The notes beneath the pieces were generated by a model. That model saw nothing but the letters and a program-made list of their open reading frames with translations, ran no database searches and was not told the origin of the DNA. DNA of 64,000 bases, taken from NCBI RefSeq assembly GCF_000311785.1, contig NZ_HE978544.1, forward strand, positions 98,183-162,182, in the 5' to 3' direction. The translations under genes and the position numbers were made by a program. How positions within the stretch are numbered: the stretch's first letter is position 1; each line of letters starts with the position of its first letter. Shown in pieces: positions 41,927 to 50,249 of this stretch. This DNA comes from Brevibacillus massiliensis. Its GTDB lineage: Bacteria; Bacillota; Bacilli; Brevibacillales; Brevibacillaceae.

Positions 41927-42754
41927 CTATACGGTCAACCTTCCCTTTTGTAGTATGTTTATCTCGTCAATGTACACGTCAGGCTGGTGGACGACGAGAT
42001 CGATATGCACGCCGGCATCGATGGACCCGCCGAAGGTGCGGTTGCTCCCAAAAGCGACGTGGATGGTGCCGTAGACCTTTTCGTCCTCCAGCACATTCCC
42101 CGTAACCCTGGCCTTGTCGTTCGTACCTATGCCAAATTCGCCCAATACCAGCCCATCTCCTTCTCCGAGCAGTTCCAACAATTGAGCCGCTTCGGCTCCC
42201 TGGGCGCCGGCGATGCGCCCCTGCTCCAGCGTGACGATAAGCGGTTCGCTCACCTTCCCGATCCCGGCGATGGAGCCGTCGACGACGATCTCGCCGACAG
42301 CCGTTCCTTCCACAGGGGCAAGATAGGCTTCCCCCGAGGGCAAATTGCCCGATTCCCCTGGATTCAGGTATACCCCTGTGCTGGCAATGCCCGCGCGCCC
42401 GGCAATGGAAAAGCGGAGTTCGGCCGTCCTTTTCAATCCGCACTTCACGGCCGTTCGTGAGGTATTGGCTGACTTTTTCCGTGCGGGCTCTCACCTGTCC
42501 GTAGTCTGCGGTGATCGCCCCTTCCGTAAACATGTCAGCGGTGATTCCCGGCATCGTCGCGATTCGGGCGCCTTTCGCCGCTCTTTCATGACCACAAGCA
42601 TCGCTTCCGCTCCCAGGCCAAGGCCCGCCTGATGGATCGCTTCCGCTATGTCTTGTTTTTGCCGGTCGGATACGACCAGAAGCGTCTCGTCCGGCGATAG
42701 GCCAAGACTCGTCTCCAGTATGTTGCGGCTTGCATCGATCAACAGCGGATTCAT
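41927..42754 (-). pseudogene. M29-type aminopeptidase, deleted and frameshifted
   Basis: The start MNPLLIDASRNILETSLGLS has an AAGGAGG site. After LGLGAEAMLVVMKERR about 35 usual residues are absent and the reading continues in a second frame from AAKGARIATMPGITADMF to VSQYLTNGREVRIEKDG; an extra C near 42428 then moves to a third frame, ELRFSIAGRAGIASTGVYLNPGESGNLPSGEAYLAP through VLGEFGIGTNDKARVTGN and GSIDAGVHIDLVV. The E, H and D metal ligands of the C-terminal half survive but the gene cannot be translated whole. Confidence 0.8.
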
Positions 42755-42771
42755 CATCATTACCTCCTTGA

Positions 42772-43345
42772 TTAAAACAGCTCTGAAACAATCTTGGCCA
42801 CAAGGGCGTTCGACAACGCTTCTGCCATCGCCTTGTGTTCTTCCACGTACCCCATGCAATCCAGCAGGATGACGTCAGCCCCTTCGCTGGCCAGCTTTTC
42901 CGCCGCCTGTTCAAAATCGCTCGGATCGGCAGCATATGGCGACACTGCGGCATAGACTGCCGAGAGGCCGCCGCCCCATTGGCCGGACAAGGATTCCTGC
43001 TGCTCCAGCAGCGGGATGATGACGCCTACTTTTTTGTGCTTCAACATCGCTGACAGGGTCGATTGGACGATCTGATCAGGCTCGATCAACAAGGCCTGCC
43101 TCGCCGTCAGTCCCTCAAATGTGCCCGTGCACAGGACGAGAATATGTCTGCAGCCGGCCTCTTCCAGCTGATCAATTTTTTTGCCTGCAGAACGGGGGCT
43201 GCCTTGTCCCTTGACATGACAGCCGACTCGCCGGACAGCAGCCGGCTGGTCAGGATGCAATCATCCTGGCCCGGAGAAAAGGCGGCATCAATCTCCGCTT
43301 TGGTCAGCCCGTCCAACACTCCGACCTGGATGATCCCTTGGTCTT
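42772..43345 (-). pseudogene. AroM-family protein, N-terminus deleted and frameshifted
   Basis: Coding starts mid-gene with IIQVGVLDGLTKAEIDAAFS and LTSRLLSGESAVMSRDKAAP, then one base shift near 43190 leads to KKIDQLEEAGCRHILVLCTGTFEGL, LIEPDQIVQSTLSAMLKHKKVGVIIPLLEQQ and DVILLDCMGYVEEHK. This is the AroM family (unknown function, racemase-like fold). About the first 35 residues are replaced by the DUF1177 fragment. Confidence 0.8.
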
Positions 43346-43531
43346 GCCATTTTTACCCGGGATCAAAATCTTGACGAAATCCGTCTTGCCCTTCTCTCCG
43401 GCAACGGTATCTACATCCACCTGCACATCAGCGTACGGGGCAAACAATTCCTTGATTCTGTGGCCGGAAGCATACATACTGTCCATCGCTTCGTAAACAG
43501 TGATTGTTTGCTTTAACGTCACGGCGTTCAA
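43340..43531 (-). pseudogene. DUF1177 N-terminal fragment
   Basis: From a TTG at 43531 overlapping the DUF917 stop, the frame encodes LKQTITVYEAMDSMYASGHR, IKELFAPYADVQVDVDTVAGEKGKTDFVKILIPGKNGKTKG, the start of DUF1177 proteins (about 300 residues). Similarity ends at about 43340 where AroM sequence begins in another frame. The loss of some 700 bases here cannot be a sequencing error. Confidence 0.8.
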
Positions 43532-44598
43532 CTCCTCTCTGTTTCAAACAAATACTTGATCATCAGCTTGCCGATGGCCTCTTCTACCGGCACAAACAAC
43601 TTTTTGTTTCTCATCGGCGAGCCCAGCAGCAAATTCTCGCGCAAAACGGCAATCACCGCCGCCTTCTGCCCGTTGACGATCCGCGCCGACTCGAGCGGCA
43701 GACCGCTTTCCGCATCGAATGTCATGATCAGATCAGGGAACGTCGCCAGCCTTTTTCCCTTTGCCATGGTCATGTATTCATTCCAGAAAGTCAGCTCGAG
43801 GGAACCGATGTTCAGCCTGCCGACGTCAAATCCGCCGGTCGAGGTCAACTCGTACTGGGACACCACGCCTGTCTCCACGATTCTCCCGCGCAAGAACGAA
43901 GTCACGGCTTCGACCGCCTTCATCCCGGAGTGGGCCAGCATCTGCTCCCCGATCTGGATCGCCTGCTGGATCGCACCGGGACATCCGTTTTCCTTCACGT
44001 AGGCGACTAGTACCGGATTTCTCGCAACGGCCACCATGCCGCCCGCCTCCACAGAGGTTCGCCGCACCAGTGCAGCCATCTTCTCCAGGGAACCTCGGGC
44101 GCACATCTCGATGTACCGGCTCCCTTTTCCGCCTACGGCTGCCTGGATCGACACGTAGGATTCCAGCTCTGTCAGATTCATCGAACCCATGCTGCCCGTC
44201 GGGTGAGCCCTGCCGTTGCAAGGCGCATCCACCATGGGCAGGCCGGTCGCAGCCGACTGAAACCAACCGTTTACCGTCGTGCTGGCTCCGTTTTCATTGG
44301 TAATCAATCCGGCGATTCTGTGCTCGGAGTGCTGGAGCAGCGGCTGCAGGGCACGGGTGTAGTGAATCGGCTTGACGTACTGCTCCTGCGCCGCGGGAGC
44401 TCCGACTGCCGAGACAGTCACGACCCAGTCTCTATCATCCAGCTCATCTACTGTGACCAGCCGCGGCTCGCCGATTTCCAGCGCAAGCCTGCCCAGCTGC
44501 ATGCCTTCCTCAATCGGCCCGCCACCGCCGCCGCCAAGCACCGCGCCGCCTAATACGGCGGCCTCCATTTTGCGTTCATCCAGTGAGATAACGTCCAT
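43528..44598 (-). CDS. DUF917 family protein
   Basis: A 356-residue intact member of DUF917 (related to hydantoinase A/S-methyl thiohydantoin desulfurase): MDVISLDERKMEAAVLGGAVLGGGGGGPIEEG, TVDELDDRDWVVTVSAVGAPAAQEQYVKP, GWFQSAATGLPMVDAPCNGRAHPTGSMGSM and DLIMTFDAESGLPLESARI. These proteins usually sit beside hydantoin or peptide utilisation genes. Between the broken OPT transporter and the broken DUF1177 gene. Confidence 0.88.
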   Translation of the reverse strand: MDVISLDERKMEAAVLGGAVLGGGGGGPIEEGMQLGRLALEIGEPRLVTVDELDDRDWVVTVSAVGAPAAQEQYVKPIHYTRALQPLLQHSEHRIAGLITNENGASTTVNGWFQSAATGLPMVDAPCNGRAHPTGSMGSMNLTELESYVSIQAAVGGKGSRYIEMCARGSLEKMAALVRRTSVEAGGMVAVARNPVLVAYVKENGCPGAIQQAIQIGEQMLAHSGMKAVEAVTSFLRGRIVETGVVSQYELTSTGGFDVGRLNIGSLELTFWNEYMTMAKGKRLATFPDLIMTFDAESGLPLESARIVNGQKAAVIAVLRENLLLGSPMRNKKLFVPVEEAIGKLMIKYLFETERS

Positions 44599-44616
44599 TT
44601 TATCACCTTTGTCCTG

Positions 44617-46199
44617 TTATTTTTTCAGCGAGAAGACGGAGCTAAAGAAGCTGTACAGGGCGTCGTCGGCGATGAAACCCGCCGCCAAGATGCTCATCGA
44701 CGATTCTGCGGATGTGCCTTTCCATTTCAACACGATACCGCGAATCAGCAGACCTGCCAGAACAGCCCACCCTGCTTCCGGATAGGCAAGCAGCATACCG
44801 GTTGCAAAAAGGATTCCCAATTGGTGCTTGGAACCGCCCAGCAGTTGCAGCAAAGCGCCTGGAATCGCCCAGAGGAACAGCTCCGTGGCGACGTTGCCGG
44901 ACCACTCCTGCTTCGATCGTCGCAACGGAGACTTTATCGACCGGCGGCACGAGATTTTGCGCAAAATAACTTTTGTATGTCAAAAGCACCACCACGACAG
45001 CCACCGAGAACGCGATCATCGCAGCGATCAATTGCTGTCTCCGCCCTTCTTGTTCAAAAGCCTGATCCTTCCCGTTCCCACGGAGGATGTAGCCCGCTTT
45101 CAGATCGTAGCCCATGTCGGCAAAGGCCGGTCCGGTAGCAGCGCTAAATCCGACCACGAGTGCCAACGCGACCGGGGGAAAACCGATCACACAACCCAAT
45201 GATCAACGTGATCAAAGCGACGGCAAAAGCGGGAAACCAGCCGGAGTGCATCGCGGAAATCCCGACGATCAATTCGTGCAGATAAGCGGCGAAAGCGGCA
45301 AAGACAATAAAACCGATGATCATTCCCAGCGACATGTGCGTAATCAATCCGCTGATCACTGCCAGAACCACTGCAATAATAATGTACAAAATGAGGCCTT
45401 GCACCAGTGTGCGGGAGGTGTCTTTTTCATTTTTCGTCACAGAAGCCTGCTCTGCCGAACTGTTCCCTTTTTTCTTGAAAATCACCAGCGATACCTGAAT
45501 GAATGCGACCAGCCCTGCGCCGATCATCAGTCCGTGTGGAATGTACGAGTCCTTCAGATCGACGCCAAACAGCGTTGCGGAATACCCTTTGATCAACAGA
45601 CCGATGCCAAACATCGCAAGCGCCCACATGTTCCCGATAAACGCAACACCGAATGCCGACATCGGAATGCCCAGGATGGAACCGACGACTCCGCCTGCGA
45701 TCCCGACTCCGAGCAATCCTGCCCGCTTCCCTCCCTGGTCGCCGGCAAGGATCGATTCAGCGGTGGCTCGACCGTCCGGCCAGGTTCCCGACGCGGGAAA
45801 AACCTTCGAATCAAACAGCTTGTACAACAGAAATCCGTCGACGAACATGGCCAGCGCAGCCCCGATCAGCATCGGCAGGATCAATTCCGGTTTTCCGAAG
45901 ATGAACGGAATGCCGATCGGAATCAACAGACTGTTGGCCGCTCCGAATGTGGCTGACGAGATGGACGTTTGAATCATATTTTGGCGATGGATGGAACGAA
46001 ACTTCCGAAACAAGGTTACCGGTATTCTGGCAATGATCATGGCCAGCAGGACGCCAATAATCGCCGTATTGGCGGTAATGCCCAGGGTCAGAATCAATTG
46101 CATCCCGATGGCCGCCCCAAGGGCTGCCGTCACAATCGTCAGTACCAGTGTGCCCGGCTCGATTACTCTGGGATGCTTTTTCTGTTCCTCGTTTTTCAT
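44617..46199 (-). pseudogene. OPT-family oligopeptide transporter with two frameshifts
   Basis: Three consecutive frames make one transporter of about 525 residues. Frame 1 (46199 to about 45190) holds VIEPGTLVLTIVTAALGAAIGMQLILTLGI, RQNMIQTSISSATFGAANSLLIPIGIPFI and many helices; an extra T near 45190 shifts to GFPPVALALVVGFSAATGPAFADMGYDLKAGYILRG; a second shift near 44905 leads to ATELFLWAIPGALLQLLGGSKHQLGILFATGMLL and the stop at 44617. OPT proteins import small peptides or amino acid derivatives by proton symport. All domains are still present, so decay (or error) is recent. Confidence 0.82.
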
Positions 46200-46361
46200 A
46201 TGAACCCTCCTTTGTACCTATTATCGAACCACAGGTCCTATTTTTGATGAATACATATGCAATTATACAGACCAGGCCTGCTGCAATCAATCATAAATCT
46301 TCACCAGTTGGGACTTTCCCCAATTCTCGCTCTATTCTTTTTTTACGTCTGCAAACGCAGC

Positions 46362-46397
46362 AAAGCCGCTGGGAGATTGGCCTCCCAGCGGCTTTTT
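46362..46397. terminator. Perfect 14-base hairpin between operons
   Basis: AAAGCCGCTGGGAG and CTCCCAGCGGCTTT around ATTGGC, with a T-run on the plus strand and TTT on the minus strand. Probably terminates the decarboxylase transcript. The rest of 46200-46534 is the OPT promoter region; no further gene is visible. Confidence 0.65.
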
Positions 46398-46534
46398 CCT
46401 CATCAACTGAATCTGCGACCCGCCATAAACGGCTGGCATTTGGAGGATTTTACATATTGTCCTACTAGTTTGATATCAGCGACAATTTATATCTATACAT
46501 TTCCATGCTTGATTTCTCAAAGCAGGCAGCAGCT

Positions 46535-48205
46535 TTACTGCAGGAACACTTTTACCGTCGGATCGATATGAACATCCAGCAGGATCGGCTTCCGTTCGCC
46601 AAAGGCTTTTTGGAAAGCCGGCGCAATCTCATCCGGCGAAGTCACCTTGGCGGCTGCAATGCCAAGCCCTTCGGCTACACTTGCAAAATCAATCGGCGGA
46701 GTCAGGTCCATCCCTGGAAAATGGCTCCGTTTGGCTGATTCGCCATTGATGTTGAGAATGCCGCCCTTTAAAATCATGTAGCTCTGGTTGTTCAAGATCA
46801 CGAATACGACAGGCAGGTTGTATTTGGCGGCATTCCATAAAGCTTGAATGTAATACAGGGAGGAGCCGTCCCCGATGATGTTGACGACTCTCCGGTCGGG
46901 CAGACCGAGCTGGGCGCCGAGAGAAGCCGGCATGCCATACCCCAGTCCGCCTCCTTTTAGGGCAATCAGGCTGTCTGGCTGCTGCAAATCGAGATAGTTG
47001 TGAACGTATTTTCCCGACGTGACCGATTCGTCGACGACAAAGGCATTTTTCGGCAGGCAGCGATTCAGCTCATGGATGACTCTGGCCGGAGATAGCGGGA
47101 TGCTGTCGTACGTCTCTTCCAGTTCCTTTCGTTTTGCCGCATCTTTTTCCTGCCGCTTTGCCACGGCCTTGGCCTTGCGGGCGGCAAAATGCCTCCGCTC
47201 CTCCTCCGTTGCCTGCTGGCCGATCAGTTCGCACAGTTCCGCTAGGGCTGTCTTCGGATTGGCGATAATCGGGATATCGACAAACATATTTTTGCCAAGC
47301 TCCCACTCTCCGCTGTCAATCGCGATGACTTTCGCTTCCTTCTGCACCAAAGGCTGGTCGAAGTAGAGCAGCGGCGCTTGGCTGATCACGCCGGCAAAGA
47401 GGACGACATCAGCTTCTGCCAGCGCCTGCCGGATAAACGGCCCGTTAGGCAAAAAGCGCCCCTGAAATTGCGGATGGGTATAAGGGAAATTCAAGCGGGA
47501 AACCTGATGTTCCGCGTACACCATCGCCCCGGTCAATTCAGCCAATTCGACCAGGGCGGGGACGGCCCCGGTGCTGCCGATGCGGTCGCCCGCCACGATC
47601 ATCGGGTGGGCGGCTGACCGGATGGCTGCCGCCGCCGCCTGGATGGCCTTCAGGTCTCCGCGGACTTCTGTTGCGATCCTCGTCAAAGGGATCGGATCGG
47701 CCGCCGATTCCTGCCACATCACATCGGATGGAAAGGACAGAAACACGGGACCCATCGGTTCGGTGAGGGCTACTTTAAAGGCCCGCTGCAGCACGACGGG
47801 CAGCTCCGCGGCATTCTTCACCTCCCAGCTCCATTTCGTATAACTCTTCACCATCTCCACCATTTCGCCCCACAGCGCAGGCTCCTGTACGCCGAATCGG
47901 GTGTCCTGCTGGCCGGCGGTCACGATCAGCGGCACCCCTGCCCGGTACGCATTGTACAGATTGCCAAAGCCGTGCCCGAGACCGGCCGCCACATGCAGAT
48001 TGACCACGCCGGGCTTGCCGGTAGCCATCGCATAGCCTGCAGCCATACCGACACAAATATCCTCATGTAAAGAAAGCACATATTGAATGTCGGGATAGTT
48101 GACAAGGCCGTCGACCAGCGGCAGCTCCGTCGTTCCCGGATTGCCAAACAAATACTCTACTCCGTATTTGCGGAACGTCTCCAGTACAAAGTCTCTCGCT
48201 AACAT
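46535..48205 (-). CDS. ThDP-dependent decarboxylase (benzoylformate decarboxylase-like)
   Basis: A 556-residue ThDP enzyme with three domains. N-terminal LFGNPGTTELPLVDGL and the activating Glu in YVLSLHEDICVGMAAGYAMATGKPG; a central NAD-like domain; C-terminal ThDP/Mg motif IIGDGSSLYYIQALWNAAKYNLPVVFVILNN. The best overall resemblance is benzoylformate decarboxylase/related 2-oxo acid decarboxylases. ATG at 48205 follows GGGGTGTGC. Divergent from a GntR-type regulator with a palindromic operator between; no partner dehydrogenase is adjacent. Confidence 0.88.
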   Translation of the reverse strand: MLARDFVLETFRKYGVEYLFGNPGTTELPLVDGLVNYPDIQYVLSLHEDICVGMAAGYAMATGKPGVVNLHVAAGLGHGFGNLYNAYRAGVPLIVTAGQQDTRFGVQEPALWGEMVEMVKSYTKWSWEVKNAAELPVVLQRAFKVALTEPMGPVFLSFPSDVMWQESAADPIPLTRIATEVRGDLKAIQAAAAAIRSAAHPMIVAGDRIGSTGAVPALVELAELTGAMVYAEHQVSRLNFPYTHPQFQGRFLPNGPFIRQALAEADVVLFAGVISQAPLLYFDQPLVQKEAKVIAIDSGEWELGKNMFVDIPIIANPKTALAELCELIGQQATEEERRHFAARKAKAVAKRQEKDAAKRKELEETYDSIPLSPARVIHELNRCLPKNAFVVDESVTSGKYVHNYLDLQQPDSLIALKGGGLGYGMPASLGAQLGLPDRRVVNIIGDGSSLYYIQALWNAAKYNLPVVFVILNNQSYMILKGGILNINGESAKRSHFPGMDLTPPIDFASVAEGLGIAAAKVTSPDEIAPAFQKAFGERKPILLDVHIDPTVKVFLQ

Positions 48206-48249
48206 AAGCACACCCCGTCCGTACCAAAAATTTTGAAAATTGTCATTTT

Positions 48250-48300
48250 ATTATACCACAAAAAATCATATAAGAAAAATGTTTAAATCATATATGATTT
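48250..48300. promoter_or_regulatory. Divergent promoter region with 16-base palindrome
   Basis: AAATCATATATGATTT (48285-48300) is a perfect palindrome; a related half-site AAAATCATATA lies at 48261-48271, and a TATAAT for the decarboxylase gene is at 48255-48250 on the minus strand. Placement between divergent genes fits GntR control of both. Confidence 0.6.
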
Positions 48301-48316
48301 TATATACAATCTCCTC

Positions 48317-48988
48317 ATGACAGAGAAAAAACAAAGTACCAGCAAACAGGCCCTTGCCTATCAGGTGATATACTCCCGTATTGTCGAGGGTAAATATCCT
48401 CCGGGGCAAAGACTTGTAGTAGACCAAATAGCCAGGGAGCTTTCCATGAGTCCCATCCCTGTCCGCGAAGCGATCCGGCAGCTGGAGTCAGACGGATTGG
48501 TCACGACAAAACACAACAGCGGCGCGATCGTAGCTTTGATCAACGAACAGGAATACTTCGAGACGATGGAACTGCTCAGTCTGTTGGAGGGGTATGCCAT
48601 AGCCTTGAGCTCGCTGTCCTTTCCCGCGGACAAGATTGACGATCTGCGAAACATCAATCAACAGATGAAAGGAGCTTTGGAGGATTTTGATTTTGTCCGT
48701 TTTGGAGAACTGAACAAGGATTTTCACTTCTTCACCTACGAATTTTGCCCCAATAAATTATTGACGGATCACATCCGGAACCTTTGGTCCAGATTGGATA
48801 CCATCAGACGGACAGGTTCGATGTTCATCCCGAGCAGGGCAAAAGAATCGATCCAAGAGCACGAAGTGATCATTTCTTTACTGGAAGAAAAGCGGCCGTT
48901 CTCGGAAATCGAGCAATATGCTCGCACGCACAAGTTAAATACGCTGCAAGCGAGAAAAAAGCTGAAGGAGTCGCGGACAAAAACATAG
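48317..48988 (+). CDS. GntR-family regulator (FCD domain)
   Basis: A 223-residue regulator: winged helix SKQALAYQVIYSRIVEGKYPPGQRLVVDQIARELSMSPIPVREAIRQLESDGLVTTKHNSGAIVA and C-terminal FCD helices (YFETMELLSLLEGYAIAL, FGELNKDFHFFTYEF, SRAKESIQEHEVIISLL) with effector-pocket His residues. Likely controls the divergent ThDP decarboxylase gene. Confidence 0.9.
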   Translation: MTEKKQSTSKQALAYQVIYSRIVEGKYPPGQRLVVDQIARELSMSPIPVREAIRQLESDGLVTTKHNSGAIVALINEQEYFETMELLSLLEGYAIALSSLSFPADKIDDLRNINQQMKGALEDFDFVRFGELNKDFHFFTYEFCPNKLLTDHIRNLWSRLDTIRRTGSMFIPSRAKESIQEHEVIISLLEEKRPFSEIEQYARTHKLNTLQARKKLKESRTKT

Positions 48989-49013
48989 AGAGAAGCGTTT
49001 CGCCTCTCTTTTT
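48988..49013 (+). terminator. Terminator after the GntR gene
   Basis: GAGAG-AA-GCG pairs with CGC-CTCTC around TTT and is followed by a T-run. Confidence 0.7.
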
Positions 49014-49112
49014 TTACCCATATATTACTGAAAATTTCCGATGTACATAATTTTTCATCTAGACGGAATACACTTTCGCTTGCCGGCTGACTATTTGAGT
49101 GAGGTGATAATC

Positions 49113-49200
49113 ATGTTCAGATCAAACCGAGTTGCGCAGATTCCTCCCTACATGTTTGCGAAAATCAAAAAGAAAAAAGAGGAGATGGTTCAGTCCGGGA
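49113..49200 (+). pseudogene. N-terminal scrap of a DapL-like aminotransferase
   Basis: ATG at 49113 after GAGGTGATAATC encodes MFRSNRVAQIPPYMFAKIKK KKEEMVQSG in one run, the typical beginning of LL-diaminopimelate/aspartate-type aminotransferases (SxRxxxLPPYxFAxIxxKK). The similarity ends after about 30 codons at the junction with a transporter fragment. Confidence 0.6.
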
Positions 49201-49214
49201 TTGGGGCTGTCCAA

Positions 49215-49442
49215 AGTTGTTGTCCGTTCTGACGGCTCCGGCCCTGGAAAATCTGGGCGTGCCTCTGATCGCCGCCCACATGTTCATCCTGTTCTTTGGC
49301 GTGTTTGCCGACATCACTCCTCCGGTGGCGCTCGCCTCCTATGCAGGAGCCGTCATCGCAGGGTCTTCTCCGATGAACCGGGGTCACCACGATCAAGATT
49401 GCCGTCATCGGATTTATCGTTCCGTATTTGTTTGTTTACTAA
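49215..49442 (+). pseudogene. C-terminal fragment of a TRAP (TAXI-type) fused permease
   Basis: The frame reads LENLGVPLIAAHMFILFFGV, FADITPPVALASYAGAVIAG, SSPMN; a single base shift near 49378 then gives TGVTTIKIAVIGFIVPYLFV and the stop at 49442. These are the last 65-75 residues of the large TRAP-T permease. Its N-terminal several hundred residues are absent. Confidence 0.75.
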
Positions 49443-49517
49443 GAGGACTCCTTGAACTATATCGCCGTTCGCAAGTTTTTGGAGTTTATTTCGGTTTCCT
49501 TATCGAGTGAGCAGTAT

Positions 49518-49551
49518 AAAAAGCTGATCCGCCCATACGAATCAGCTTTTT
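49518..49551 (+). terminator. Intrinsic terminator
   Basis: AAAAAGCTGAT and ATCAGCTTTTT, a perfect 11-base stem; it is probably the original terminator of the lost TRAP operon. Confidence 0.9.
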
Positions 49552-49589
49552 ATTCTTATTTCGAGCCGGGAGATTCTCATAACAAGTCC

Positions 49590-49617
49590 TGTAAGTTTTA
49601 TCGGTTCCTTCCGTCTT
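49590..49617 (+). promoter_or_regulatory. ECF-type promoter of the sigma operon
   Basis: TGTAAG (-35), 16-base spacer, CGTCTT (-10), a pattern like that of ECF sigma factors (TGAAAC, CGTC), ending about 65 bases before the sigma gene. It predicts autoregulation. Confidence 0.55.
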
Positions 49618-49682
49618 ACTTAACGTGAAAGGGAAAAGGGGCATAAAACTGCGCAGTGCCTTTGGAGATGGGAGGAGAAAAA

Positions 49683-50249
49683 ATGGATGACGACAAGGAT
49701 CTGGTACGAAGGGTGCTGACCGGTGACACCCAGGCATACAGCCAGATCATTGCCAGATATAAACAAAAAATTTTTGCTTTGATGTATCGTATGTCCGGTC
49801 ATCCGCAAGATGCCCAGGATTTGGCCCAAGAGGTTTTTATCAAAGCCTTCTATCGTTTGCCGCAGTATTCCGGCGAAAAGAAGTTCTCTGCCTGGCTGTA
49901 CCGGATTGCCACCAATCACTGTATCGACGAGCTGCGCAAGAAAAAACAAAGCGCAACCGTACCCCTGGACAGTGTCAATGCGCGAACGGAAACAACTCCA
50001 GAGTCGATATACCTGAAAAAAGAGCAAAGAGATCGGTTGGAGGAGCATATCGAAAAGCTGCCGGAAAATTATCGCATTATTTTTCTGTTGCGCCATACGC
50101 AGCAGTTATCTTATCAGGAAATAGCAGAAATTTTGGATATCTCCACCAATACGGTGCAGGTTCGCTTGTTCCGGGCGCGGCAGAAATTGCGCGAACGCAT
50201 GGCAACAGAGGTAAAGGGAGGGAGCGCATGTGAAGTGTATGACTTCTGA
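49683..50249 (+). CDS. ECF RNA polymerase sigma factor
   Basis: A 188-residue group 4 sigma factor. Sigma2: YSQIIARYKQKIFALMYRMSGHPQDAQDLAQEVFIKAFYRLPQYSGEKKFSAWLYRIATNHCIDELRKKK; sigma4: LPENYRIIFLLRHTQQLSYQEIAEILDISTNTVQVRLFRARQKLRERM. ATG at 49683 is chosen for the GGGAGGAG just before. The stop lies 20 bases inside the anti-sigma gene, so the two are coupled. Target regulon cannot be read; envelope stress is usual for this class. Confidence 0.95.
   Translation: MDDDKDLVRRVLTGDTQAYSQIIARYKQKIFALMYRMSGHPQDAQDLAQEVFIKAFYRLPQYSGEKKFSAWLYRIATNHCIDELRKKKQSATVPLDSVNARTETTPESIYLKKEQRDRLEEHIEKLPENYRIIFLLRHTQQLSYQEIAEILDISTNTVQVRLFRARQKLRERMATEVKGGSACEVYDF

Noticed and set aside
41979-42953. Minus-strand open frame of 324 codons
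   Set aside because: Only the short stretch from AAKGARIATMPGIT to RIEKDG is protein-like; the rest is a shifted reading of the M29 peptidase and AroM remnants.
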